54,024 nucleotides of DNA, from the NCBI GenBank assembly GCA_964567295.1, contig CAZMLU010000008.1, positions 1 to 54,024 of the forward strand, in the 5' to 3' direction. The position numbers were made by a program, and so were the translations under genes. The notes below the pieces were generated by a model that had not been told where the DNA came from, ran no database searches, and worked only from the letters and a program-made list of their open reading frames with translations. The stretch's first letter is position 1. Every line of letters starts with the position of its first letter. Origin of the DNA: SLJK01 sp964567295 (lineage in GTDB: Bacteria > Bacillota > Dethiobacteria > DTU022 > UBA8154). Below are positions 16,025-24,487 of the stretch, in pieces.

Positions 16025-16960
16025 TCACCCATTCTCTTGCATTTGAACGCGCACTCTTACCTCTTCCTGTCTCACTGGCGAGATATCTTCCGGGAATATC
16101 AGGGGTACATCTTTGGTGAAGCTTTCTTCCTGGCCTTCCAAGCTGATCTCTTCTGTATAGATAAATTCCAGGTCTTCCAACATCGACCGCGGTCCCTGTA
16201 TCTCAACGGTGCTTGGTTCTACCATTATTTCATCCACCAGTTCTCTGTTTCCCACCAGCTCCGCCTGCACGGGGACTACCTTTTGAGGAAGCATAATCTC
16301 TATCTGCACCCGCACTTCGCTTCCCGGTAAGATATTGATATTCTCCACAGGAGAACCGCGCCTATCCAGGGCAGTCAACTGTGAGGTTGTAATTAGCTCA
16401 TCCTGCATATTTTCCAGAAAAACTTCAAAGATTACCTTTTCCACCTCTTCCACTTTTTGTTGTGATCCTCGGACGAAAACTTCCTCCGGCTGAAAATCAA
16501 TTGAAGAAACAACTTTCCCATCCGGTAGATCTCCGCTGGTTATCCCCTCCACTGACATCTGCCTAACCACCATCTCCTCTATCTGCACACTTGCTGTGGA
16601 AGGTTCGATACTAACGATATTTAGGCCGGGGGGAGCAAAAGCCTTAACACGTACTTCGTGCCTGCCTTCGCCTTTCCCTTCCAGATCCACATACGCCTCC
16701 AGGTCGGCGGGGGTCAACCCGTCAAAGACCTGCTGGGGGGCCTGCAGGGAAAGCGTCACGCTTTCGTCAATCTCCATTACCTCCAGGTCCTCCCCCAGGT
16801 TTCTCCAGGTTAGGGGGATTCCACTGTAGGCAATGCGTATTTCAGACCCCAAAACTTCCTGGCGGTCACCTGCTACGAAAAGCCATAATATAACCGCCAG
16901 AAAAAGGGCCAGAATTCTTAAAAAATTCTTGTTTTCCAAAAGCCTATTTTTTTTCCGCAT
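16025..16960 (-). CDS. cdaR: CdaR, YbbR-domain regulator of the diadenylate cyclase
   Basis: The 311 residues start with a short basic segment and one membrane helix (ILALFLAVILWLFVAG, about 15-30). Repeated extracytoplasmic YbbR domains follow, marked by recurring VxVxL/VQI strands and motifs such as EVFVRGSQQKVEEV and TVEIQGPRSMLEDL. CdaR binds CdaA at the membrane and modulates c-di-AMP synthesis. I chose ATG at 16960 (MRKKNRLLENKNF), which overlaps the cdaA end by 17 bases; a longer frame to 17029 lies wholly inside cdaA. It sits between cdaA and glmS, as in many Firmicutes. Confidence 0.9.
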   Translation of the reverse strand: MRKKNRLLENKNFLRILALFLAVILWLFVAGDRQEVLGSEIRIAYSGIPLTWRNLGEDLEVMEIDESVTLSLQAPQQVFDGLTPADLEAYVDLEGKGEGRHEVRVKAFAPPGLNIVSIEPSTASVQIEEMVVRQMSVEGITSGDLPDGKVVSSIDFQPEEVFVRGSQQKVEEVEKVIFEVFLENMQDELITTSQLTALDRRGSPVENINILPGSEVRVQIEIMLPQKVVPVQAELVGNRELVDEIMVEPSTVEIQGPRSMLEDLEFIYTEEISLEGQEESFTKDVPLIFPEDISPVRQEEVRVRVQMQENG

Positions 16961-17792
16961 CGTTTTTGAAAAACCTCCTGGACCATTGCTGATAGGGCTT
17001 TTTGGGAGAGGGGGTAAAGTAAAGATCAATCAAATTACTGCGCAGTGTTTTTTCATCCATGTAGCGGATAAGCTTGCCGTTGTGGGCCAGGGAGATGACG
17101 CCTGTTTCTTCGGAGACAATTATTGCCACGGCATCTGATACTTCTGTCAGCCCCAGGCTGGCACGGTGGCGAGTTCCCAGTTCCTTGCTGAGGTTCGGGT
17201 TTTCGGTAAGAGGCAGATAGCATCCGGCAGCTGCCATCATATTACCCTTGATTATAACAGCGCCATCATGGAGAGGGCTGCGGGGCATGAAAATATTGAT
17301 TAGCAATTCCGCCGTTACAGTCCCCTCAATTTTAATACCGGTCTCAATAAAATCCTTCAGACCGGTTTCTTTTTCCAGAACGATGATTGCGCCTATTTTT
17401 TTCTTAACCAGAACGGGAATGGCCTTTAACAACTCCTCTAAGACCTTTTGAAAATTTTCTTCACCTAAGCTGTAAATAGAAGGCTTGAATATGCTACCCC
17501 TGCCCAGCTGCTCCAGGGCACGACGTAGTTCGGGCTGAAAGATTATGGGGATGGCCACCAGTCCCATAGTCATCAGTCCGCGCAGGACCCAATTAATAGT
17601 TCTAAGGCCCAACTCCTCGCTTACCAACAGAGCCACCAAAAGGATAATAAGACCTTTAATAAGCTGCTCGGCACGCGTTCCTCTTATGAGCAGGATAAGA
17701 CGGTAGAGAAGGTAGGCTACGACAATTATATCAATTATATCGCGCCAGTCTAACCTGAAATGAATGATTCCCGAAACGATTTGCTCCCACAT
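16944..17792 (-). CDS. cdaA: Diadenylate cyclase CdaA
   Basis: The 282 residues begin with three membrane helices (about 15-90) and continue with a DAC domain holding DGA at 176-178 and RHR at 208-210, the two signature motifs for joining two ATP into c-di-AMP. This second messenger controls potassium and osmolyte uptake and wall homeostasis. Its gene is the first of cdaA-cdaR-glmS, linking c-di-AMP to cell-wall precursor supply. A 119-base gap separates it from the AmmeMemoRadiSam genes upstream, so shared transcription is possible but not shown. Confidence 0.96.
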   Translation of the reverse strand: MWEQIVSGIIHFRLDWRDIIDIIVVAYLLYRLILLIRGTRAEQLIKGLIILLVALLVSEELGLRTINWVLRGLMTMGLVAIPIIFQPELRRALEQLGRGSIFKPSIYSLGEENFQKVLEELLKAIPVLVKKKIGAIIVLEKETGLKDFIETGIKIEGTVTAELLINIFMPRSPLHDGAVIIKGNMMAAAGCYLPLTENPNLSKELGTRHRASLGLTEVSDAVAIIVSEETGVISLAHNGKLIRYMDEKTLRSNLIDLYFTPSPKKPYQQWSRRFFKNDAEKK

Positions 17793-17911
17793 TTAGGGAT
17801 TTAAACACCTCGCCCTTTCGTTCGCTACTTAATTTATTCTTCCTCGGCGGGACAAAACCCTTCTTAAAAATGATTTTTTGTTAATTAAAGCAGGGCTATA
17901 AACGCCTTTGG

Positions 17912-18937
17912 TTACATACGGTCATCTCCATAGATGTTTCCATGGATTCGAATGCTATTACCGCATTTATTACATTTCTTATGCTCCAGGCCCACGTTTT
18001 TAATGCCCGTTCCCGTCCTCTTCAGCAAAAGGTTGTCACAGGAGGGACAAAAAGTGCTGCTGGCATCTTTTAACATCATGTTTCCCAGGTATACATAAGA
18101 AAGCTTTTCACGGGCCATATGGTAAATTTTCTCCATGGTTTCCAGCGGTGTCGCGGGCACATCCAGTTGGTAGCTAGGGGAATAGCGGCTGAAATGAACT
18201 GGTATTTCCTGGTCCAGGGCAGCCACCCAATTCACAAACTCTTTTACCTCACCCAAGTCATCGTTGAGGGTAGGGATTACCAGGTAGGTAAGTTCCACGT
18301 GGCATCTGGCAGAAGAGAGCTCCACGGTCCGCAGTATATCATCTACCCCTTTACCCTTGCAGTAGCGGCGGTAAAAATCATCCCGAAAGGCCTTAACGTC
18401 AATATTCATCCCGTGAATAAAGGGTAGCAGATCCTCCAAGGGTTCCTGGTTAACCATGCCATTGGTCACCAGTATGTTGCAATAGCCATTTGCGGAGAGC
18501 AGCTCTGAAGTATCACGCACGAATTCGTACCAGACAAAGGGCTCGTTGTAGGTATAGGCTATACCCAGCTGCTGGCTTGGAAGGCGGGATTCCAGGAGGC
18601 TCATAACTCCTGTGGGGGTCAGCTTTTCTTGCAGCTTATGCGGGTCACCCCTGGATAGAGTCCAGTTCTGGCAGAAACCACAGTGCAAACTACAGCCGAT
18701 GGTGCCCAGGGAGAGGATTTCCTTTCCGGGATAAAAATGATAAAGGGGTTTTTTTTCGATTGGATCAACAGATATTGCCCCGATTAAACCATAATTAAGG
18801 GTCACCAGTTTTCCTTTCTCAACCTGGCGCACACCACAGATGCCTTTTTGTCCTTCCTGCAGACGGCAAACCTGGGGACACAAAAGACAGGTCGTTAGGT
18901 CACCTTCCTGTTGATAATAGCGAGCTTCCTGTGGCAA
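17912..18937 (-). CDS. amrS: AmmeMemoRadiSam system radical SAM enzyme
   Basis: The 341-residue radical SAM protein holds the cluster motif CSLHCGFC (Cys82, Cys86, Cys89). An N-terminal cysteine set (Cys17, Cys20, Cys24, Cys34) and a C-terminal zinc-ribbon-like stretch (CPSCDNLL and CNKCGN) flank it. This layout is that of the PflA-related enzyme linked to AMMECR1 and Memo proteins. Its reaction is unknown to me. The start is TTG at 18937 behind AGGAGAG. It is the last of the three genes, 26 bases after the AMMECR1 gene, and they almost surely form one operon. Confidence 0.9.
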   Translation of the reverse strand: MPQEARYYQQEGDLTTCLLCPQVCRLQEGQKGICGVRQVEKGKLVTLNYGLIGAISVDPIEKKPLYHFYPGKEILSLGTIGCSLHCGFCQNWTLSRGDPHKLQEKLTPTGVMSLLESRLPSQQLGIAYTYNEPFVWYEFVRDTSELLSANGYCNILVTNGMVNQEPLEDLLPFIHGMNIDVKAFRDDFYRRYCKGKGVDDILRTVELSSARCHVELTYLVIPTLNDDLGEVKEFVNWVAALDQEIPVHFSRYSPSYQLDVPATPLETMEKIYHMAREKLSYVYLGNMMLKDASSTFCPSCDNLLLKRTGTGIKNVGLEHKKCNKCGNSIRIHGNIYGDDRM

Positions 18938-18963
18938 CTATCTCTCTCCTCTCAGCGAATTCA

Positions 18964-19485
18964 TTAGAAATATCGCTGCACCTGAAAACGGTAGATCTCC
19001 ACCTTCTCGTCCTGATAAATGCCGGCCTTTTGCATGGCCACTGAAAGCTGTTCTTCCGGAGAGTCAATCCCTTCCAGATCCGGCAAAAGCAGACCGCTGC
19101 GCCCCCCGCTGCGGACAATAACGCCGTAGCGCTTGGGGTCCAGCTGCGAGGTATCCTCGATTTTTTCCGGCTCGGTAAGAAGATCCACGCTGTAGGTGAG
19201 CGCGTGCAATTCATCTTCCGTTACCGGGGGGAAACGGGGGTCTTTAAGTCCTGCGTTGAGGGCATTTTCCATAATTTCTTGGGCCAGGGTCTCCCTGGTG
19301 GGCAAGACGGTGCCAATACAGCCCCTTAATTGTCCCTGCTTCTTAAGAGAGACAAATACGGCCCCGGGACGCTTCAGCTCCTGAGGAAGCTCCTCCGGTA
19401 AATGGGGCTCTTTGCCTTTAACACTGTCCTCCAGTGCTTTTTGGGCTATTTTGGCATAAATGCTTTGCGGGTTATGCGTTGCCAC
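18964..19485 (-). CDS. amrA: AmmeMemoRadiSam system protein A (AMMECR1 domain)
   Basis: The AMMECR1 domain fills nearly all of the 173 residues. It includes GAVFVSLKKQGQLRGCIGT (about 40-58), the conserved LRGCIGT signature with its Cys, and DPRFPPVTEDEL (about 82-93). I chose GTG at 19485, since GGAGGG lies eight bases before it and inside the stop region of the Memo gene. An ATG at 19503 would place the ribosome site within its own coding part. The molecular role of AMMECR1 proteins is unknown; the conserved Cys suggests a substrate or metal contact. Confidence 0.9.
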   Translation of the reverse strand: MATHNPQSIYAKIAQKALEDSVKGKEPHLPEELPQELKRPGAVFVSLKKQGQLRGCIGTVLPTRETLAQEIMENALNAGLKDPRFPPVTEDELHALTYSVDLLTEPEKIEDTSQLDPKRYGVIVRSGGRSGLLLPDLEGIDSPEEQLSVAMQKAGIYQDEKVEIYRFQVQRYF

Positions 19486-19489
19486 TTTT

Positions 19490-20314
19490 CTAACCCTCCT
19501 CATACGGTGTAAAAAGCGCTACCAGGTAACCGACTCCGAAAGGACCTTCGTAGGAGAGTACTTCCGGGCTTATTGCCATATCAGAGAGGCTTCCCAACAG
19601 CACAATGATAGAACGCAGGCCGCATTCACCTGCATCCATAACCAGGTCGTCATCCATATTCATAATATCTTGGACCCGGTATTCTCGGAGGTGCTCGACC
19701 AACTTTTCGTCAAACTCCTTCCCCCTGGGATTATAGCCCGCAGGGGCAGAATTAATGAGCCTGTGGGAAAGATCGCCGCTTGCTATTACGGCTACTTTAC
19801 GCCCGATCCCTCCTGCGGCAGCGCTTATTATCTGCCCAAAGCGGAAGAGGTCATCATATGAAAGAAGCCCGTAAGTAATTGAGACAATTTTTGCGCCTCC
19901 CCCTGCTTTCTGCAAATAGTACAGAGGAACCGTTACCCCGTGGTCCAGAGTAATATCTTTCTCGGAAAAACTGTTTCGGTCCAGCAGAGCGGTCCTGATT
20001 CTATTTTTATCACTTCCGCCTGCAATGGCCTTCACCAACTCCTTGTCGTTTTGGGCCTTTAGCTTGACCTGGGGCGCGCCAAACCCGGCAAAATCACCTT
20101 CCATACGATCCTCGTCAATAATAGAGATGGCATCACGAAACAGAAGCCCATGGGGAGTGATAAACACCCAGGTATCCGCTTCGCTGGCAACTATCCGTTT
20201 AGAAAACTCCTTTAGCGCCTCTATTGTTTTTCTAACACTGGTTATTTCACTGCCTCCAACCTCCGGAATGATCAGTGGAGGGTGAGGAGCAATACCGCCC
20301 GACAAAACTGCCAA
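19490..20314 (-). CDS. amrB: AmmeMemoRadiSam system protein B (Memo-like)
   Basis: The 274 residues belong to the Memo/LigB-type dioxygenase superfamily: APHPPLIIPEVGG near the N-terminus supplies a His, with FITPHGLLF (about 52-60), LDHGVTVPLYYL (about 122-133) and IASGDLSHR (about 176-184). Human Memo binds copper or iron and takes part in redox signalling; the bacterial role is unexplained. The start is TTG at 20314 behind AAGGAGG. It is the first gene of the trio, 45 bases downstream of the acyl-CoA ligase. Confidence 0.9.
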   Translation of the reverse strand: MAVLSGGIAPHPPLIIPEVGGSEITSVRKTIEALKEFSKRIVASEADTWVFITPHGLLFRDAISIIDEDRMEGDFAGFGAPQVKLKAQNDKELVKAIAGGSDKNRIRTALLDRNSFSEKDITLDHGVTVPLYYLQKAGGGAKIVSITYGLLSYDDLFRFGQIISAAAGGIGRKVAVIASGDLSHRLINSAPAGYNPRGKEFDEKLVEHLREYRVQDIMNMDDDLVMDAGECGLRSIIVLLGSLSDMAISPEVLSYEGPFGVGYLVALFTPYEEG

Positions 20315-20359
20315 TGGTAAAACCTCCTTTTTCCCTTTTTTTAAAAACGGAAATAAAGG

Positions 20360-22036
20360 CTACTGTTCCTTTTCAGTGAGATAACGCCTCAACTCCGCGC
20401 CTCGCAGATTTTTGCGGGGGAGCTCTTTGCGAATATCGAAGATCCGCGGAATCTTATAAGGGGATAGCTTGTTCAGGCAAAAATCCCGCAATTCATCCTC
20501 CAAAATTGGCTTTCCGCCCTTGGTGAAGATGAATGCCTTTACCACTTCCCCGTAATAAACGTCAGGTATACCGATGATCACTGACTCTTCCACCTTGGGG
20601 TGGCGCTGGAGGACCGCTTCCACTTCCCTGGGATAGATATTATAACCTCCGCTAATAATCAGTTCTTTTTTGCGGTTGAGTATAAAAAAGTAACCGTCCC
20701 TATCCTTCTGAGCAATATCACCTGTATACAGCCACCCGTCTCGAAGGGACCAGTCGGTCTCTTCCGGGTTATTCCAGTAACCTTTCATTAACTGGGGACC
20801 CTTAATAACCAGCTCACCGACTTCACCGACCTCCATCTCCTTTTCTCCCAACTCCAGATCCACTATGGTAGATTGGGTATCGGGAATGGGGAGCCCAATG
20901 CTTCCCAGTTTCCTCCTGCCCCTTACAGGGTTGGAGTGGGTTACGGGTGAGGCTTCAGCCAATCCGTATCCTTCAATGAGGCGTTTCCCGGTGAGCCTCT
21001 CAAACTTCTCCAGGACCTCCAGTGGCAGAGGTGCACCACCGGAATTCCAGTACTCCACTGATGAGATATCGTATTTTTTCAGATCCGCATGGTTGTTTAA
21101 GGCCACGTACATGGTGGGGACACCCGGGAAAAAGGTGGGGCGTGCCTTATGAATGGTTTTTAAAACTTTTTCTATCTCAAACCTGGGCATTAGGATCAAG
21201 GTGGCACCGATATAAAACCCAAAATTTAATACGCAGGTAAGGCCGTAAACATGAGAAAAAGGCAGAATAGAAAGGATGCGCTCTTCACCTTCCCGAAGGG
21301 CAGAAAACCACTCCCTGAACTGCAGCACATTACAGACAATATTGTAATGGGTAAGCATGGCGCCCTTGGGTGTGCCCGTGTTTCCACCGGTATATTGCAG
21401 AACAGCCAGGTCCTCCTTGGGATCGATGACTACCTCTGGAGGGGGTTGATTAGAGTTGCGGATCAACTGCAAGAAGCGGTGGATACCTTCCTTCTTGGGA
21501 ATATCAGGAGCGCGCCCGTCACTCGTCCTTTTCAAGGGATATAGCAGATTGTAGGGAAAGGGAAGATAGTCATTAACCTCAGTAACGATCAGGTTATCTA
21601 ATTCGATCTTATCTTTGATGTTCGTGATGCGGCGGTAGACGGTGTCAATGATAATCAAGTTACGTATTTGTGCGTCGCGGATAAAAAACGCCAGCTCCAT
21701 CTCCACGTTCAGAGGGTTCATCATTATTACGATTGCACCCAGCTTCAAGACCGCAAAATAGCTAATCACTGCCTGTGGAGAATTGGGTAATATAATCCCC
21801 ACGCGGTCACCCTTTTTTACACCAAGCTGGGCAAGTGCTGCCGCCAGTTTGTTGATCTCCTCATTAAGAGCACTATAGGAGAGGGTGGCTCCATTCAAGT
21901 TAGTTGCAATCCTTTGTGGATATTGTCGTACTGCACGCTCCATCAGGTGTGGAATAGGAACCTCAGGGTACTGAAGCGTAGCTCTTACGTTGCTTTCATA
22001 GTTCTCTACCCATGGCTCTTTTTGACCTGTTTCCAA
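20360..22036 (-). CDS. AMP-forming acyl-CoA ligase with altered catalytic-lysine site
   Basis: The 558-residue ANL-superfamily protein has the phosphate loop YTGGNTGTPKGAMLTH (about 215-230), EGYGLAEASPVTHSN, and YTGDIAQKDRDGYFFILNRK before the hinge. It most resembles long-chain fatty acid ligases, which make acyl-AMP and then acyl-CoA. The last motif reads LPRKNLRGAELRRYL, where the family normally has GK before LRR; the position aligned with the catalytic lysine is Ala547. This could weaken adenylation, or a nearby Lys542 could stand in. The nucleotides show no frameshift. It starts with TTG at 22036 and lies upstream of the Memo gene. Confidence 0.85.
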   Translation of the reverse strand: METGQKEPWVENYESNVRATLQYPEVPIPHLMERAVRQYPQRIATNLNGATLSYSALNEEINKLAAALAQLGVKKGDRVGIILPNSPQAVISYFAVLKLGAIVIMMNPLNVEMELAFFIRDAQIRNLIIIDTVYRRITNIKDKIELDNLIVTEVNDYLPFPYNLLYPLKRTSDGRAPDIPKKEGIHRFLQLIRNSNQPPPEVVIDPKEDLAVLQYTGGNTGTPKGAMLTHYNIVCNVLQFREWFSALREGEERILSILPFSHVYGLTCVLNFGFYIGATLILMPRFEIEKVLKTIHKARPTFFPGVPTMYVALNNHADLKKYDISSVEYWNSGGAPLPLEVLEKFERLTGKRLIEGYGLAEASPVTHSNPVRGRRKLGSIGLPIPDTQSTIVDLELGEKEMEVGEVGELVIKGPQLMKGYWNNPEETDWSLRDGWLYTGDIAQKDRDGYFFILNRKKELIISGGYNIYPREVEAVLQRHPKVEESVIIGIPDVYYGEVVKAFIFTKGGKPILEDELRDFCLNKLSPYKIPRIFDIRKELPRKNLRGAELRRYLTEKEQ

Positions 22037-22188
22037 ACTTGACCCTCCTTCTCACTTATGTATAAGGTGCTTTTTTGACTGAACGAACTCTTTATCATAT
22101 TCTATATAATTGAAGGAATCCCTACAAATATATAAATATTTCTTAAAAGGGGCGCTTAACCATGGCAAAGGCCCCTGATTCCAAAATA

Positions 22189-22722
22189 TTAGAGTAACAG
22201 AGACTCTCCTTCCACCTTGCCGTCCTTTACCTGCAGGCGCCCGCAGGAAGCAGCGCTTCCCCAGCGAGGATCTCCGACAGAGCCTGGATTAAAGAGAAGT
22301 ATCCCGCTGCGGTGCTCCTGGAATGGGTGATGAGTATGGCCGAAGACTACGGCCTGTACTTCTTCCTCGCGAAACAAGTCGAATACTCTTTCATGCAGGT
22401 CCTGCCGGCCGCCCCATCCATGGACCAGCCCGATACAGATATCACCCAGATCTATCAGCTTCTCTTTCCCCAATTTCCCGAGCAGTTGGGGGGGATCCAT
22501 ATTCCCTGCTACTGCTTCTACGGGAGCCAGGGCTTGGAGCTCTTCCAGCACGTATTCTTCTTCCAGGTCTCCTGCATGGAGGATGAGATCTACTCCCTCC
22601 AATAGCGAAAAGAGCCTTGGGGGCAGGCCCCAGGACCGCGCAGGAATATGAGTATCGGATACAATACCGATCAAACCCCTTTGCAATTTATACTCTACTT
22701 TGGGCACCATCTGCAGCTTCAC
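22189..22722 (-). CDS. YfcE/MJ0936-type metallophosphoesterase
   Basis: The 177-residue protein has all five metal-site blocks of the small calcineurin-like phosphodiesterases: GIVSDTH (about 19-25), LHAGDLEE, VAGNMD, LVHGWG and FGHTHHP (about 127-133), followed by FNPGSVGDPRWG. It probably hydrolyses phosphodiesters or small phosphorylated metabolites in the cytoplasm using two metal ions; the physiological substrate is unknown. It lies 6 bases after the broken QueG-like gene and 152 bases ahead of the acyl-CoA ligase. Confidence 0.88.
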   Translation of the reverse strand: MKLQMVPKVEYKLQRGLIGIVSDTHIPARSWGLPPRLFSLLEGVDLILHAGDLEEEYVLEELQALAPVEAVAGNMDPPQLLGKLGKEKLIDLGDICIGLVHGWGGRQDLHERVFDLFREEEVQAVVFGHTHHPFQEHRSGILLFNPGSVGDPRWGSAASCGRLQVKDGKVEGESLLL

Positions 22723-22729
22723 CCTTTCC

Positions 22730-23576
22730 TTATTTTATACCACTTGTGGGAATCCCGCTTTCACATGGAACACCTACCTGGCACTTGCCGCAGGCACTAT
22801 AAGGATATCCGCGCTCTTCCTTCAGCTTTTGCAGGCTGTCCTCCTGATGCAGGTATTGACGACAGCGATCCTTATCCATTCCACTTTTACTGATGGCTCC
22901 GGCCGGACAGCGCTTTATACAGTTTCCACAAAGACCCTCCTGCAATCAGGAACAGTACTGGAAGGGGAAACTGTATTCCCTTTGGCAAGGGTATGTATTT
23001 TTCTTCCGTTATCACACTGCCGAACCGTCCCGCAATTCCCCTGGCAGTAATAAGGCCTCTGCTTAAACTAAAAGTTTCCAGGCCTGCCGCATAAGCAACG
23101 TGGCGCTCCGACCAGTTACTGGAAAGCAGACCGTGATCTACGGTAAAATCCTCTTCTAAAAGGGGCGCTACCGCACGCCGGTCGATGGCTTTCAATTCTT
23201 CCACGATAAACTCCCGCAGCCTGTTATTCAGCTTCTCACCTTCAAATCTGGCGTAAAGCCAGTTTTCGGAAGGATCGTCACGGACATCATTGGAACGGCG
23301 CACCTCCTCTGTAAAAGGCAAAAAGTAAGAGATAATAGACACAGCCCCTTCCAGCCATTCACAAGGGGAGCAAAAAAACCCACCGCCGATCTCCTTCTTT
23401 TTCATCTCCTGAAAAAAAGGATCATCAGCACTGGCAAAACCTACAAGTGGTGGGTCTAAAAAACGCAGTCCCTTATGCCAGTAATTGACGGCGTCTTTCT
23501 CCACAAAAGCAGTTATTTTTTCCCTTAAAAGTGGTTTGGTGAGCATCAGGCTCCCCGCCTCCCTATTTTTTGGCAC
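22730..23576 (-). pseudogene. Broken QueG-like/epoxyqueuosine-reductase-family iron-sulfur protein
   Basis: The N-terminal frame (22887-23576) holds a family-typical segment (SRGLITARGIAGRFGSVITE, about 182-201) and then drifts into nonsense. The family's ferredoxin part lies in another frame (22730-22945): CGNCIKRCPAGAI and later CGKCQVGVPC. Between them the correct frame would read FPFQYCS, then an in-frame TGA, then LQEGLCGNC. Two separate lesions, a frameshift near 22965 and the TGA at about 22946-22948, therefore divide the gene. Intact relatives bind two 4Fe-4S clusters and reduce epoxyqueuosine or other substrates. The low rate of change elsewhere suggests recent loss, unless both differences are sequence errors. 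Confidence 0.75.
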
Positions 23577-23658
23577 TCTTTCTGCTATTAAAATTATCCC
23601 ATGCTCTCCTCAAATTTGTCAATGTTTTCCTCATTATTATCAGGAATTACAAATTACA

Positions 23659-23692
23659 TTGACAAACAGATTAAGGTGGTGTTACAATTTTT
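23659..23692 (+). promoter_or_regulatory. Promoter with overlapping operator half for the FmdE gene
   Basis: TTGACA (23659-23664) and TACAAT (23683-23688) are spaced by 18 bases, a good sigma-A-type promoter. The -10 box lies inside GTTACAATTTTT (23681-23692), a 12-base string that recurs, in inverted orientation, in the dyad upstream of the transporter lipoprotein gene at 24415-24430. Confidence 0.55.
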
Positions 23693-23759
23693 AAAGATAG
23701 TGCTACTATTTTTTAGTCAATATAGATGTGCACAGGAAAACCTCGGGAGGTGTAGAGAG

Positions 23760-24395
23760 ATGTTTAATAAGGAAGATTGGGAACGAGCGGTGGAATTTCA
23801 CGGACATGTTTGCCCCGGTTTAGCCATTGGATTCAAGGCTTCTGTAGAAGCGCTTCAGAATTTAAAGGAAGAACGGTCGGAAGATGAAGAGATGGTTGCT
23901 ATTGTGGAAAATGATGCCTGCGGTGTGGATGCGGTCCAGTGGGTTACGGGCTGCACTATGGGTAAGGGCAATTTGATATTTCGCGATGTAGGAAAACAGG
24001 CCTTCAGCTTTGTCCTTCGCAAAAACGGAAAAGGGCTAAGATATATTTTAAAGCCCGGGGCGCTGACCCATGATGAACACCGGAAACTCATGGAAAGGGT
24101 GATAGGCGGGAAGGCCTCACGGGAAGAAACGGAAAAGTTCAGAGAACTGCATGACTCCCTTGCTCAAAAAATCATCCAGGAACCCCTTGAGGACAATTTT
24201 ACTCAAGCCCCGATTACTATTACTCTTCCCCCAAAAGCACGCATCTTCCCCACTTTAACCTGCTCTTTTTGCCAGGAAGGCGTCATGGAACCCAGGGCAA
24301 AAGTTAAGGACGGAGAGATTTCCTGTCCGGACTGTGCAGATGAATATAAGGCGCGGGTGCTCTGCCTTTCGGAGAAAGATATTTCCGGTATTTGA
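23760..24395 (+). CDS. FmdE-family protein with C-terminal zinc ribbon
   Basis: The 211 residues carry the FmdE signature FHGHVCPGLAIG (His14, His16 and Cys18 as possible metal ligands), a second block ENDACGVDAVQWVTGC (about 47-62), and a C-terminal zinc ribbon with CSFC and CPDC (about 175-200). FmdE is named after a gene near the Mo/W formylmethanofuran dehydrogenase, but bacterial members are widespread and their role is open; binding a metal or metal cofactor is likely. I chose ATG at 23760 behind GGGAGG; a longer frame back to 23601 crosses the promoter. It precedes a peptide/nickel-type ABC transporter whose promoter has a related dyad. Confidence 0.88.
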   Translation: MFNKEDWERAVEFHGHVCPGLAIGFKASVEALQNLKEERSEDEEMVAIVENDACGVDAVQWVTGCTMGKGNLIFRDVGKQAFSFVLRKNGKGLRYILKPGALTHDEHRKLMERVIGGKASREETEKFRELHDSLAQKIIQEPLEDNFTQAPITITLPPKARIFPTLTCSFCQEGVMEPRAKVKDGEISCPDCADEYKARVLCLSEKDISGI

Positions 24396-24414
24396 TTTGC
24401 CGGTTCACTTTAAA

Positions 24415-24429
24415 TTACAAAAATTGTAA
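24415..24429. promoter_or_regulatory. Operator-like dyad upstream of the ABC transporter
   Basis: TTACAA-AAA-TTGTAA is a perfect 6-bp dyad. Its reverse complement with one added base (GTTACAATTTTT) matches the site over the FmdE promoter. It lies 58 bases before the lipoprotein start. Confidence 0.5.
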
Positions 24430-24438
24430 CCTGATTTT

Positions 24439-24454
24439 ACACAATAAAATTGTA
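24439..24454. promoter_or_regulatory. Second operator-like dyad upstream of the ABC transporter
   Basis: ACAAT-AAA-ATTGT (24441-24453) is a perfect 5-bp dyad in a context like the site at 24415, about 25 bases further on and followed by TATAAC, a possible -10 box. Two tandem sites suggest cooperative repression. Confidence 0.45.
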
Positions 24455-24487
24455 CTATAACATGATTAGACGAAAGGACTGGTTCTC

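Noticed and set aside
22946..22948. TGA in the QueG-like gene as a selenocysteine codon
   Set aside because: The position is not a known Sec site in the family, no SECIS-like hairpin was apparent, and a separate frameshift is also needed.
23601..23759. N-terminal extension of the FmdE protein
   Set aside because: It would cross the promoter at 23659-23688, and ATG at 23760 has a clear ribosome site.
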